NCBI GenBank assembly: GCA_032871835.1
Contig: CM065301.1
Coordinates: forward strand, 17,935,291-17,999,290
DNA: 64,000 nt
Direction: 5' to 3'
From: Dipteronia dyeriana
Taxonomy: Eukaryota; Streptophyta; Magnoliopsida; Sapindales; Sapindaceae
Part shown: piece by piece, positions 11,723 to 23,600 of the stretch
Position numbering within the stretch: the stretch's first letter is position 1
Layout of the letters: each line of letters begins with the position of its first letter
Position numbers and translations under genes: made by a program
The notes under the pieces: generated by a model
What the model saw: only the letters and a program-made list of their open reading frames with translations
Database searches by the model: none
What the model was told of the DNA's origin: nothing

Positions 11723-11739
11723 AAGACATGGGTGTTACA
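11707..11739 (-). repeat. Fragment of a TGTAACACCC-type LTR end, antisense
   Basis: Read on the minus strand this begins TGTAACACCCATGTCTTTCA and continues CCCAATTTGAAAA. It matches the first 43 bases of the solo LTR at 14095 except for 14 missing bases. It joins the gag remnant to the truncated 3' LTR, and so marks an insertion followed by deletion. Confidence 0.7.
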
Positions 11740-12812
11740 ATTCCAATGGTTTTGCGCTTGTGTTGCGCCATTGACGTGCGCCACTCGTCCAACGCCTATT
11801 GGAATTTTTTGACAGTGCGCTGGTGGTGCGCTACTCGACCAGCGCACCTCACCAGCGCACACAGAGGAAGCTGAAACGTTTTTTTTCCAAAACGACCTCA
11901 CCTTGTTTGGATCTCATATATATACATAACTCATTGCCTTAAGGTCGAAAAAGAGTTCAGAATATCATATTGTTTCCTTAGAACACATTTCAAAGAAAAA
12001 AACTTTCAAGAACTCATTTTTAATCCTTCAAAGCATCCCCATGAGCATTAAATCTTCATCTTGCATCATCTAAGTTCATTTAGAGTGCATCAATGGATAA
12101 GGATGCTTCATTACATCTTGTTTGGTAAGTTCTTCACTATCTTCTTACAAGTTAAGTGTTTTGCTTACTAAACCATCTCTTTAATTATTTGTATGCTCTT
12201 AGAACATTCTTAGATACAAATTAGAGATTGTTGTGATGCCATGATTGAGTGTTGTATTGTGATAGCTTCATATGATTGTTTGATCTATGTTTAGCTAAGC
12301 TTCTTGAACATGTCATTTAGCTTTTGATATCTAGGATTGCATTAATTGTCATCTCATTATCCTAGATAAGCAAATAGGGTTTCCTAGCCTTGTTTGTTCA
12401 TTGAATATCATCATATATTCACTTAGGACTCTTTATCTCTTCATTGAGAAGTAAGTCTTGTGTTGTTTCCGGGAGTAGGTAGCTTAAAGAACAAGCAAGA
12501 TGAACTAGGTTCACTTATACCGGGATTAGGTAGTGGTGGTGGATTAAACCAGGATTAGGTTGTAATTCCTTACCATTAGTGGATTCGAGGTTCTAGTATG
12601 GCGTACTCATCAGCCCGTGGTTTTTTCCATTTGGATGGTTTCAATGTATATCTCAAGTGTCGTTAATATTTTCGTAATCTTTACACTTGTGATTTTGTTG
12701 TGACTAGCTAGAGACATTTTCGTAAACTTGACCTTTAACGAAAATTGGGTAAATTTGTTTAAAATCTATCCCCCTCTAGATTAATATTAAACACACCATA
12801 ATATTTGTTTCA
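11740..12812 (+). repeat. 3' LTR of the copia-type element, 5'-truncated
   Basis: Starts at the position corresponding to about 9565 in the 5' LTR (ATTCCARTGGTTTTGCGC) and then follows it to the shared end ACACACCATAATATTTG..CA. The CCAAT duplication follows immediately. Confidence 0.85.
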
Positions 12813-13749
12813 CCAATAAAGCCAAAATTTTCTTACTATTTAGTGGACAGATCCAATAGACAAGTGACAAACAAGATCAACTTTGGCAGTATATGTAGTA
12901 GTTTTAACTCCTTTGGTCAAGCCAAAAGTTTCATCGATAAGCCCATACTACCATCTTATTGAAACAAATTGATATGGGAAATCAAGAAAAGCTATACTAC
13001 AAGGATCGTACAACTGTAACATTTAGGAATATGATAGTTGGCAGTAGGTCAACATATTCATATATTCACCCTTAACTTTACGATAGTTTGAAAGCAAAAA
13101 ATTCTCGTTAAAACCACACAACACAATCAAACCACACATAAGCAATACCAGCTACCCTTGTTCGTGTAAACCAGTGTTCTTGTAAACCACATCAAACCAA
13201 TGTTCGAGTCTCTCCCTAACTAGACCATATCTATCTCAAAATCATTAGCTATTCTCTTAAATATAAATTGTTGATTCTTTAAAAAAAGAAAAAAAAAAAC
13301 TAAAACTCTCAAAGGTTGTCTATATAAAGGCCCAAACTTCAATACAAATTCAGTATTTTCACTTTATATCATTGTTCTTCTTTGTTGATTTTAGCCCTTC
13401 CAAAATTAACATATCCAACTCTCTCAAAACTAGGCACGAGCCAACCCAATACAATTATACACAACACAACATGACCCGATTGAAAAGGGAAACTCGATTA
13501 CAAATCACACAACGAACCCTGATAAAAACAAATATTCATAAAACCAAATCTCTATTAAAGTTGTCAAGAAAACAAATATAAATTCATTCAATATAATAAA
13601 TTAAAAGTAAGAATAAAGAAAACGATAGAGAGAAATGCAACCATTGAGCTGTAAATCGAACAAGTTTTAGTGGAAACAAAGCAAGCAATTGCCAGGGCTA
13701 CGAGCCTACGATAACCCCTCATGATGAAGTGGACGAATCTGCTTCTTAA

Positions 13750-15830
13750 TTAACAAATGTTGGTACCAAATCCAACGAATACATTTGCTTCATCAAGAGA
13801 AATTTGAATTCCCTTTTGTTGAATATTTCCAACTATAATCTTGAAGGTTATTGAGCAAATGCTAAGTAGTAAGTTTCCATTCCATCTACAAGAATTAGAA
13901 GGCCCCATGGTGAAATCGTATGTATTATCCCGTCAAAGAAGTAAAACGATACCACCAAAAACTCAATCGTTTCCAATCTGAATATGTTATAACAAGTATC
14001 GAATATGGATGCTCTAAGAGTCTGAGGTATGTTTTTGGGTTCCATAGTGAAAGCATCACGTAATGCTTCGTAAGCCACTATTGTCAGCCTAGTCTGTAAC
14101 ACCCATGTCTTTCAGACCCAATTGAAAGGCCCAATTTGAAAAAATAAATAAATTGGATAAGCGTAAAGCACAAAAGGCATCAGGTGAGTAAGCCTAAGTG
14201 AATTGCATGACTGACAGGCAGCTGTGAGCTTAGTTAATTAGCTCACAACTTCAGCTGTGTCCTTCCATAAGTATATATATTAGAGGATAAACATTGTGAG
14301 AGCTAGAAAGCAGTAGAATCCAGCGGAAGAAAGGAAAGAGAAGAAAGGAAAGAGGAGAAGTCAGTGAAGCTCTCTCTCGTGATTATAGATTTCAGTTGAT
14401 TCTTCTTTGATATCCAGTTTCTAATTGGATCTTGTGTGATTATTAGGGAAAGGAGACGAAGTAAGGGAATCTAGCATACTCAGTCCGAATTAAGTTTGAC
14501 GTCTAAGTTGTGAGTGAATTAAGTTTCAGTTTTGTTTTTAACTTAAAAGTTTCCAGCTTCATGCTTAAGATTAATTGTTGCAAATCTTTTAAGCTTTATT
14601 ATCTTTGATGATGGTGATGATACAGAGAACTGAAAGTATATGTTTTATGCTTATATTAGCATTCAGAATCAGTTATATTATTTTTATGAATTATCAAGAA
14701 GAGATTATGATTTCTACAAAAGCACCATGTATGTACCCTTCCCCGGTTATGATTATGATTGGCTTTTGAGGCCGTTCTACACATGTGTATGTCATGAGTA
14801 GCTCTGCAAGTGCATGACTAGAGAAAGAGAAATAGAGTCGCTCTACACTTGTATGACCAGAGAGTCGCTCTGCCCGAGCATGACCAGAGAAAGAGTAATT
14901 GAGTCGCTCTGCACGGGTATGACCAGAAGTTATTCATGACTGCGTTTGCCCGAAGTAATTCGGCTTACGTATTGAGGATATCCCTGGGTACGAATTTGGT
15001 GCAAATTAAGATTTTATAAAGTATCTTACTCTTGTTCAGAAAAGAGATGCATTCAGTTTATTCAGTTTATTAGGTACGAAAATAGATATATTATCTTATA
15101 CCATGTATTACTGAATGCTTATTGTAAAGTGGTTTAGAAAAGTGTTTTTAAAAGTTTTCATTCACTCACTGGGCATTAGCGCTCATCCTTTCACTCTTAA
15201 ATATTTATCCAGGTAGCTGCTCGGTTGTGCGGACTCAGAAGTTTTGAGGTGGGTTACTCGATGACATCATGAAGCATAAAAGTCATGCATTTTAAATTTT
15301 CATGTACATATTTAGAAATATGAGGTCGGCATGGTCGGGACGGTAGACATGGTTAGAACGTGGTCCGATTTCTACTCGGTCTGTTCGACCCACTCGACCC
15401 ACTTGACCTTCTCGGCCCACTTGACCTATTCGGCCCACATGGCCTATTCGGTCTACTCGGTCTACTTGGGTTTCTTACTCGGTCTGCTCGGATTTCTGGT
15501 CTGGACGGACTGATATGTTAGTTTTTAAAGTTGTCAGTTCTTGGTCCGATCGGTCATTTTTGACAAACTTTTTGTAACGAACGAAAATATGAAAAGAAAT
15601 TGCAATTATGTACATTTTGCACTCTCCAATATTCTCCTTACATTTTGTTTATGTTTAAAAGCAAGTATTCCCTATGGAAATTTTAGTAGAAAGTCATTTT
15701 ATCATGATAGTAAAAGTTCAGCCCACAGGGTCTCTCTCGTACTCACGAGAGGAGTCGGCGTGGGTCCTGTCATAGTCACAACTATCTCTGTGTCCATAAT
15801 AACTCCTCCGAAACTCAATTACGTTAACAA
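13750..15830 (-). pseudogene. Aspartic protease (ASPG1/nepenthesin-like) C-terminal fragment, copy B, split by a solo LTR
   Basis: On the minus strand the 5' part lies at about 15830-15773 (FGGVIMDTEIVVTRL) and the rest at 14094-13750: AYEALRDAFTMEPKNIP, SIFDTCYNIFRLETIEF, LILVDGMETYYLAFAQ, then after one frameshift IIVGNIQQKG, SLDEANVFVGFGTNIC and stop (13750-13752). It is better preserved than copy A. The motif that normally holds the second catalytic Asp (DSG/DTG) reads DTE here. The N-terminal lobe is absent. Such proteases act in secretory or extracellular protein degradation, but this locus cannot encode one. The solo LTR sits exactly between the two halves. Confidence 0.78.
14095..15772 (+). 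mobile_element. Solo LTR, probably Ty3/gypsy (Tekay/Del-like)
   Basis: Begins TGTAACACCC at 14095, ends GGGTCCTGTCA at 15772, and is flanked on both sides by TAGTC (14090-14094 and 15773-15777). Length is 1678 bp. No primer site, polypurine tract or coding region is attached, so it is a solo LTR left by recombination. The TGTAACACCC start and the CATTCACTGGGCATTAGCGCTCATC segment near 15165 are typical of plant chromovirus LTRs. Inside are short tandem units built on GAGTCGCTCTGC and TGACCAGAGA (14800-14935) and on CGGCCCACTTGACC (15360-15490). It split the protease pseudogene of copy B. Confidence 0.88.
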
Positions 15831-15879
15831 AAAAATGTCTTTAGATAAGAGGTAGCCGAACACCCATAACACCAAGACC

Positions 15880-16530
15880 TGCAAGCCCGACAAGGCCAGC
15901 CCGTAGGTATAGCAAACCCATCATTTTGCTAGGGCCTCCAAATGGTCCAATCTACTTCTTCTTCTTTTGGGGTCTCATGTCCAATTTATTTTAGTATAAG
16001 AATGACCCAATTTCAAACATAGTTTTGCTTCTTCTTTTTTTAATAAGGTCCAATTATCCATATTTAGTTCTATTTTATATAAATAAACATCAAAGTCCAA
16101 TTGATTATAACAAATAAGACTTAATTTTATATTATTTGAGAGTCCAATTGAATTCTTTTTTTTTAAAGAGAATCCAATTGAAATATTAACATTTCTTTAC
16201 TAACGTGGTCAAAATTGTCACCCACTCATTCCGTGACTTCGTCGGAGTCCACTTTATTTGCTAACCTAGTCCAATTGAATTGTTAATCTTTCTTTAATGA
16301 TAATAATTTTTAAAACAATACTCGCATACTGACCAATCAGTACCCAATTTATGAGATAAATGTAAAAAGTAAAAGAACAAAAGACGCGTGTTATACTCTT
16401 ATTGGTGAGATCAATATTTTGGATACTGATCAATCAATACCTAAACATCGTTTTAATTTTTATATAGGACCCTGGTTTTTGTTAATATCATTAATTGGTT
16501 CGGACCCCAAAATATCTGGAGACGGCCCTG
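15880..16530. repeat. Insertion present in copy B only, probably a small transposon
   Basis: Alignment of the two duplicate copies breaks here: copy A passes directly from CCGAACACCCCGACC to GCTCGACATAGTGTATAC, while copy B has about 650 extra bases. The extra sequence has AGGGCCTCC near its left side and GGAGACGGCCCT at its right end, which could be decayed inverted ends. No duplication was identified. Confidence 0.4.
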
Positions 16531-16935
16531 AAGTCCGACACAGTATATACTTGGGTCTCGATGGTTACAAATCAATGATGACCATACATCAGTCACAGGA
16601 ATTGCTCCACCCCCGAAAGCTTCAAGTTCTTTAAGTTATGAATTTTAAGTTCTTATAGTTTTCTTGGTTATTAAAATTATCTTTAAGGTATTAAATTAAA
16701 CCATTACAAATTTTAGCTACGCCATCGGGGTTATCGATCTTGGTGATAGCCAACTTTCCTTAATCTGTCAAATGAAGCCACTAAAACATGTGTAGTGGTT
16801 TTAACTCCTTTTGTAAGTCAAATTGATATAAAGCTATACTGCATTGATCGTACAATTGAAATATTGGGGAATAAGATAGTTACAGTTGGTCAACACATTC
16901 ATATATTCACCCTTAGTTTGAAACCAAAAAATTCT

Positions 16936-18631
16936 CGCTAAAAGATAAAAATTTTGAAAAATAATAATATAAATTAATATTTTTTAGAAGAATTAAATTA
17001 CTATTTGAACACTAAAACATGTAAGCTTTTTAAACATAAAACATTATAATATTTAGCAAGCAAAACATAACAAAAAAAAAATCATTATAATATAATACAT
17101 TATTACATATCTAATCTCTCTCACATTTCATTCAGTAAACAATTAATGAATTAAACATATAATTTGAAGTTAAAAACAACTGTTAAGTATTTTATTTAAG
17201 AAATTGCATATGACTCTTTCAAGCCACATTCGGATTGGCTTTTTTACTTACCGTGCCAGCCCGATGAGCCACGCAATTTAGCCAAGCCTGCTACATGAAG
17301 TGAGTCGTGCTTTGGTATCACCCAACAATTATCAGATTGTGTCGTGCCAAGCTGTACTTATACAAAATCAGGTTGTGTCAAACTGTGCTTGGGTCTGCCC
17401 GACCCAATTTACGTGTCGACTTATATGTCACGAAATATGTGCACACACTCTAAAAAAAACTATATATAAACATCTTCCTATTAAGAGGAAGATGTGGTTT
17501 AATTTTTTTCTGTTTTCTTTTTGTCCCCTTTTTGAGATTCTATTAAGATGACTCATTCTATCTGTACTTTGCATTTTTAGGAGAGACACGTATATAAGTT
17601 TAGATATAAATAAAAATTTCAATTATAAAGATGGTGAATATATATATATATATATATTAAGAAACAATAATGAAAAATATATATTTTATATATGCAAGAA
17701 TTATTCCTGGAAAGAAAAAACAATTTAGTTCATTTTATGGAAATTAAAAGGTTAAAGATATTTTACCTTTTTGTAATGAAATCCATTAATTTAGAAGAGT
17801 GTATTGGATTGAGATTTTAATAAACAATTTAGGGGTGTAAGGATTTTATGGATTTGCAAGACTATTATGATTATACATTTATGATTATTGTGATTATATG
17901 GATTAAATTTTAGGATTCTAAATGAGTCTTTGACTTTGTTTATAGACTATTAAGATTATCTAGATTTCATTTCAAGACTTTTTGGACTTTTAAAAAATAT
18001 AGACTTTCAAGAGTCAATTGTAGTATTCAGTTTTCTCCCCAAGTTCCGGTGCTCTATAATTTTGTTGAGGGCAGTCACCTAACAACAAAAATTGAATGAG
18101 AAATATATATAAACTATGAAGAGAAGTAATAAAATTTTAAAATACCACACACATAATCTTCAGCTGGTTCATATGGTGCAGTAAATGTCACCATATGAAA
18201 TAAATATAAATAACCAACAACCCATCTCCCACTACCTCATCAGAAATGACATGAAACAGGAAAAAAAATAGCTTAAACATTGAAGTATTTCTGTTTGGCT
18301 TGTTGGACTTCACTAATTCATATGTTTGCAAACTCCAATATTTACTACTCTTTAATCTTTTTTTTTCACTAATGGTATGTACAGTGTATGTCTTTCTTTC
18401 ATATTAGTCATAGATGATTCAAGTCTGGTGAGATGAGTTGATATACAAACTATTCCTGTATTGGTTAAATTTGGAGGGTTGAGGCAAGACAAGATTTTTT
18501 TTAATATAAATGTAAATAACAAAAAAATGATATCAAAGATTTAATTATACATAATTAAAAAGAAATTAACTCTAAACAATCAACTAGTGTTTGCTCTAGA
18601 CAGGTTTCGGCATACCCTTCTGTTATCGGCT

Positions 18632-18636
<5 letters not shown>
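16936..18636. other. AT-rich intergenic DNA
   Basis: No gene recognised. A (TA)n run lies at about 17638-17658. The patch at 17220-17440 (GTGCCAGCCCGATGAGCC, GTGTCGTGCCAAGC) resembles decayed hAT-like MITE sequence but has no readable ends. Confidence 0.45.

Positions 18637-18696
<60 letters not shown>
18637..18696. repeat. (AT)n microsatellite, about 29 units
   Basis: Uninterrupted AT alternation read directly. A shorter run lies at about 18860-18878. Confidence 0.95.
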
Positions 18697-18700
<4 letters not shown>

Positions 18701-19832
18701 CTAATATTTTATAGAAACATGGTTTTATACGAGACTCATACCTTTTAACTCGCTCAGGCAATAAATCAATAGAAATGATGATCATCTTCTTTTGTTTTTG
18801 AACTCAATCTACACAAAGTGCGATATTATCAATAATGAACAAACTCTTTTTATCAGGTATTATATATATATATATATAATCAACTTCCTCTTTATCTTTA
18901 CTTTTTACCGAATCCATCTTTTATAGATGTAGATAAAGCATTTGATCAATTTTTACTAGATATCCATAAGATTTTAGATACCGGTGATTGTGAGATCATG
19001 GAAATCTAACTAAAATTATTTTTAATAGGGGCTTTTTGTCAATTATTTGATATTCGACTTTCAAATGGAGTTTTATGTTTTCTTTACATGTTTGGCTGCC
19101 ACATTTATTATATACCAATACTTTCAAAATTGTTTAATTCCGTCTTCAGCTTCTGATATGATTTTTGTTTTCGTTGGTAATCTAGGTGAAATACAAATGG
19201 CATCACAATGCCGGTGTTGGCATGGTTGCTCATGTCACAACCGGTGTTGGTATGGTTGCTCATGTCACAACCTAAAGCAACAGGAATCCTCCTCGTTCAT
19301 CGCAGCTAGCTTGTAGTTACTGTATGTAAAACTACTTCACATCTGTTGTTATTATATTTGTTGTAAAATAAACATACAAGACTCTATATATGAAATTAGA
19401 AAAATATATTATTGGTTATTATTTGAAATCAAATAAAAAGTCTAGAAAGTATTGAGTGAGAGGGCAAGACAATTTTAAGTTCAATCTATTTATAAATATC
19501 ACTAAAAAGTCTGAAAAATCCATTTTTTCATGAAATTCTAAAAATCTTGATCGAAATTCAATACCAGTAGACAATTTGCTGCCTCTTAAAAGTCTATATC
19601 AAATATCACAAGACAATATATATATTTTTTTTTTTAAAAAAAAAGTTTAAATTCAATACCACAAGACAATATGGATTTAAAAAAAAAATCTTAAAAGTCT
19701 TGATTGAATACAACAAAACTTATCTAACTTGTTAAAAAGTCTTAATCCAATACCACCGGACTTTTACTTCCCCAAATTGTTTAATAAAATCTTGAATCAA
19801 TACACCCTCCTTAGTGTTTTTTATGCTTGACA
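18697..19832. other. AT-rich intergenic DNA with a short tandem duplication
   Basis: No known gene. At 19211-19270 a 30-bp unit (CCGGTGTTGGCATGGTTGCT then CATGTCACAA) occurs twice with one change. In one frame it reads (T/A)GVGMVAHVT repeated, in another CRCWHGCSCHN-like. An open frame at 19047-19316 spans it but matches no family I know, and I do not call it a gene. Confidence 0.45.
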
Positions 19833-19837
19833 ACTGA

Positions 19838-20343
19838 TGTCACATCCCACATCGCTAGCGAGTGAGGTAAATGGTTTGTATATAAATCTTGGTCTCTCCT
19901 AACTAAGTAGACGCGTTTTGGACTATGAGTGAATGACGCTTGTGTGAAGCCCATGATCCAAAGCAAATCCGTGAGAGTGAATTACGTGTGCGTGAAGCCC
20001 AAAGTGGACAGTATCTACTTGGTGGGTTTGAGCTGTTACAAATGATATTAGAGTAGGCTCGCTATCTGGTGTGGATGTGGATTTGGATTTGTGATTGTGT
20101 TTGGACCCTCACGAGGACGTGAGGTCTGAAGGGGGTAGATTATCACATCTCACATCACTAGAGAGTGAGGTCTATGGTTTGTATATAAGTCTTGGTCTCT
20201 CCTAACTAAGTAGACACGTTTTGGGCTATGGGTGAAGGACGCTTGCGTGAAGCCCATGATCCAAAGCAAATCCGTGAGGGTGAAGGATACATGCGTGAAG
20301 TCCAAAGCGGACAATATATACTTGGTGGGTCTGGGCTGTTACA
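19838..20343 (+). mobile_element. TRIM (terminal-repeat retrotransposon in miniature)
   Basis: Two direct repeats of about 203 bp (19838-20040 and 20141-20343) flank a 100-bp interior. The 5' repeat starts TGTCACATCCCACATCG and ends GAGCTGTTACA. The 3' repeat starts TATCACATCTCACATC and ends GGGCTGTTACA. ACTGA lies at both borders (19833-19837 and 20344-20348). Just after the first repeat, TGATATTAGAGTAGG resembles a degraded methionine-tRNA primer site. Just before the second, GAAGGGGGTAGA is a polypurine tract. It has no coding capacity and would depend on another element. The AAGCCCAWRRYGGACARTAT segment near the repeat end occurs, from memory, in other plant TRIM-like repeats. Confidence 0.9.
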
Positions 20344-20348
20344 ACTGA

Positions 20349-23300
20349 AATGGTTTGGAATGACCTTTTCTGACATACTGTTTATTTTTCCAATACATTA
20401 GACCATATTCAATGCTGATGTTATTCACAATGCTAAATTTAGCAAAAAAAATAGCCAAATACTATATTTGGCACAACAAGTTAGCATTGTGTACCGGTGC
20501 ACAATGTTAAACGCTAAACTAAAATACTATATTTTATTCATTAAACTTATAAAAGTTAATTAATACCATTAATGTATTAATGGATAATCATTGAATTTCT
20601 TAAAATTTGTTTCAGATGAAATAAATTGGATTGAAATAACATTAATGTGTATTAAATTTAAATAATTTAAAATATTTAAAAGATTATATAATGATATTTT
20701 TATAATTTAAAATATTTAAAATATTTTTTGATCAAGAAATCTGTTTGTTTTCCGAGAAATGTACTAATTCAGTACTTCAAATTTCATGTTGTTTATTATT
20801 ATTTTTATTATTTCAGAAATACAATTATTCAATTAAATCAATCCAAATTTTTTACTTAGGCTGTGTGAAGCAAGATGAATTGAATCATTTTTTTTTCTTG
20901 GAATCCATCAAAGATTCAAAATTATCCATCAAAGAACAGTTAAGATATATTTAGATTTAAGATAAAAAATACAAACGCCACCTAAATCGCGTTTATTCTC
21001 GATTTTAAATCTGAATGAGTCTTAACTCTTAAATGAATATATCTATTTAGATGTTTTGTGTGTTTGTTTTTTTCTCATCCATATGAAATCTTAAATGGTA
21101 CCCAAAAAAAAAAAACATCTAAACTCAAAAAGTAGAAAAACTTGATTCAAATGTACTTTAGCACCTTATATCTAAATTTGTCCTTTAAAAATGGAATAAA
21201 TAGCGACAATTTTAATTAAAACAAAACATTAATAATATAATAAAATTCTATACAGACGAAGAAGGTTAATCAACTGGCCACCATATGGAGAAGAATCTCT
21301 AATATACCAAATTTTAAATTATTTTATTTTATTTATATTTTAGAATTATAATTTTATTAAATTTATATTTCAAATAGCACTTTAATTAATTTGATAAATG
21401 TCAATTTAAATTAAAAAACATTTAATTATTTTGAAAATTTATTTATACTAAATAGAAATATATAAAACAAATGAATGTTAAATGGTATATATGTCTTATG
21501 ACATGTTGTTAAGATGTTTATATTCCGCTATCATACATGAAAAACAAACATGTTGTTAAGATTTATTTGTTCATTTCCTTTCAAACTTTAAATAAATTCA
21601 GATCTGTTTAGATTTCAAAAATAAAAACAAACTTTACCTAAAGTTTTGAAATTTACACCTTAAACAAAAAAGGTCTTACGGTTTACCTACTATGGATTTA
21701 GAAATGGTAGTGTTAACCTGGACCCTAATGATACAAGTTAACAACGATTTTATTATTATAAATTGAAAATAATTAATATATTTATTATAATAAAATAATA
21801 AATACAGTCATTGATACGTGTGTTTATTTTTATTTTTGGAAAGAAATTGGTTGTTAACACTAAGACACTACCCATCTAGAAAAGGGAAATTATTAAAAGG
21901 GATATTATTATTTTCCACCCTTTCATATGACATTTGAGGTATTAGAGATTTTGTACCAGACATTTCAATTAGTGGTCAAGATGCCCGTTTTTAATAGAAT
22001 TGTTAAATAGGTTGTACCCACTATTTAATAAGTGAGGGTAATATGGTAAATTGGTGGCATTTATCAAAGAGTTTCTTTTGACAATTCATTTTTTTCTTTA
22101 AACACTTATTTTCTAAAAACACTTCATTCTCAAAATTTAAAATTAAAAAAATATTTTCTAAAAACACTTCTTTTTATTTCAAGATTATCTTTTTCATCTA
22201 TTGACACTCTTATTCTAATCTATTTTAAAAAATAAAATTTTATTTTATTTTAATAAAAGTTAGGACGAACCATCGTAGCCTTTAGATTCATCCAATGAGT
22301 AATCTTTTTTTAATTAAATTATTAAGAAAAGAATTTATCTCTCATAAATCATTAAATTGAATATTACATATTAAAATATATTTCCTAAATCTTATTTACC
22401 ATATTAAACTCTCTCTCCTCCAATACATATTTATAATTTTCTATCTTTATTCTATCTCAAGTAAGACTAACAGTTAAGAAAAAAATACTTATGGTTAATC
22501 TTGATTTTTAGGAATTGTATAAATATAATTAAAAAAAACTCAAAAAATAAGTATCCAGTTTTTTTTTTAACAAAATCAAAATATGAAAATGCTTTTTGTT
22601 ACTTTTATAGATATGTGATTGACTAGAGAACTTTAATTCTATCATTAGTCTTAGAAATTATGAGTTTAATCGAATATAATTTCAACAAATCAAGTTTTGT
22701 AATTATGAGAGAGTGTTTAATATGGTAATAACAGGTTTAAGTGAAAGTGTTTAATACATACTATTTAATCTAATGATTTAGGAGTTTTTATTTATTAATT
22801 TAATTAATTTGGAGTGTTTTTATAATTTGTTTTTATCTTGTTTAGTAATTTTAATTCAGGTTAAAATTGTCATTAATAAAAAAAATTAAATTGAAATGTA
22901 GATAGATAATTTGTGCATCATAAAGAGAAGCACTCTATTTATTATTTAAAACAAATTTGAAGGAGGGCAATATAGTAAATAGACTTTTATTAAAAGATCT
23001 ATTATTAACAAAAATATTTAAATTAAACAGATCTAATTTTCTCTTCCATTATCTTCACCGATCACCACCATCTTTTCTCTAACGTCAAACCCTAACCCTA
23101 ACTTAATCCACCATCACTCAAACACAAACCCTAGCCACCACTCTAACCCATTGAAATCACACCAACTACCAACACAGATCTACTCATGGCTTCCATTGTC
23201 GCCGTCAAGATCGAAGCCAATCAAACCATAAAATCATCACAACCCTAAAAAACAATCACTATCATATCAAAAACCAAAATCCATAATCATCGTTTATTTA

Positions 23301-23600
23301 AATTTCAATACTGCCAAACATCGGTTTTAGTCAAATAAAACCACAGAATTTATTGAATGTTAAATTTAGATAAAATAGTATTACTTTAAAAATAATAATT
23401 TTAGAAAACTAAGACAAATGAGTAATTATTAAAAAAAAAAGATAAAATATTAAACAAGGCATATTTTAATCAATTCACACTAAAAGGGTGGTCAACCGGG
23501 CTCAAGGGATGTCAGTGCAATTATAAGCAAAAATTGTCTGTGTGTGCAATTAGGCTTTAATGTCAGTGTAATATGCCATGTAATATATTTTTTAAAACCA
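20349..23600. other. AT-rich intergenic DNA upstream of UREF
   Basis: No gene recognised. Long A/T stretches dominate 20400-23000. At about 23040-23300 the composition becomes CCACCATC/AACCCTA-rich, like 5'UTR or transposon-captured sequence, and includes a telomere-like motif. No inverted ends bounding it were found. Confidence 0.45.
23087..23102 (+). promoter_or_regulatory. Telo-box-like motif
   Basis: AAACCCTAACCCTAAC, two telomere-type units. Telo boxes occur in plant promoters of growth-related genes. Here it is about 650 bp upstream of the putative UREF 5'UTR splice donor, so a role is only possible. Confidence 0.4.

Larger units (their letters stand above)
9051..12812 (+). mobile_element. 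Truncated Ty1/copia-type LTR retrotransposon (gag only)
   Basis: The element starts TGTAAAG at 9051, ends TTGTTTCA at 12812, and is flanked by CCAAT at 9046-9050 and 12813-12817, a perfect 5-bp target duplication. The internal region begins with a methionine-tRNA-type primer-binding site and a gag pseudogene. No protease, integrase, reverse transcriptase or RNase H is present. The 3' LTR lacks its 5' third, and a 33-bp scrap of another LTR sits at that junction, so a large deletion removed pol and the start of the 3' LTR. The element lies within copy A of the tandem duplication. The two LTRs still match closely over their shared part. Confidence 0.9.
7740..13110. repeat. Copy A of a tandemly duplicated segment (interrupted by a copia element at 9051-12812)
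   Basis: The segments 7740-9050 and 12813-13110 together align, in the same order and direction, with 13110-16935. Shared landmarks include CACATAAGCAATACCAGC, the TATATAAAGGC box near 7913 (13320 in copy B), GTGGAAACAAARCAAGCAAT near 8280 (13670), the protease pseudogene, and CATTCATATATTCACCCTTA at the distal end. The copies have diverged by many substitutions and small indels, so the duplication is old. Each copy later took a different retrotransposon. Confidence 0.8.
13110..16935. repeat. Copy B of the tandemly duplicated segment
   Basis: Collinear with copy A (7740-13110). It is interrupted by a solo LTR at 14095-15772 and contains a further stretch (about 15880-16530) absent from copy A. 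It begins within a few bases of where copy A ends (AACCACACAACACAATC), so the two copies abut head to tail. A TATATAAAGGC box near 13320 is conserved between copies, which may mark an ancestral promoter. Confidence 0.8.

Noticed and set aside
18555..18785. Minus-strand frame with a long Tyr-Ile run
   Set aside because: Produced by the (AT)29 microsatellite.
23087..23102. Interstitial telomere array
   Set aside because: Only two AAACCCT-type units, so a telo-box-like motif at most.
21895..23500. Third MULE, suggested by a CCACCCTTT word at both ends and an AACCCTA-rich middle
   Set aside because: The ends do not align as inverted repeats beyond about ten bases and no 9-bp duplication was found.
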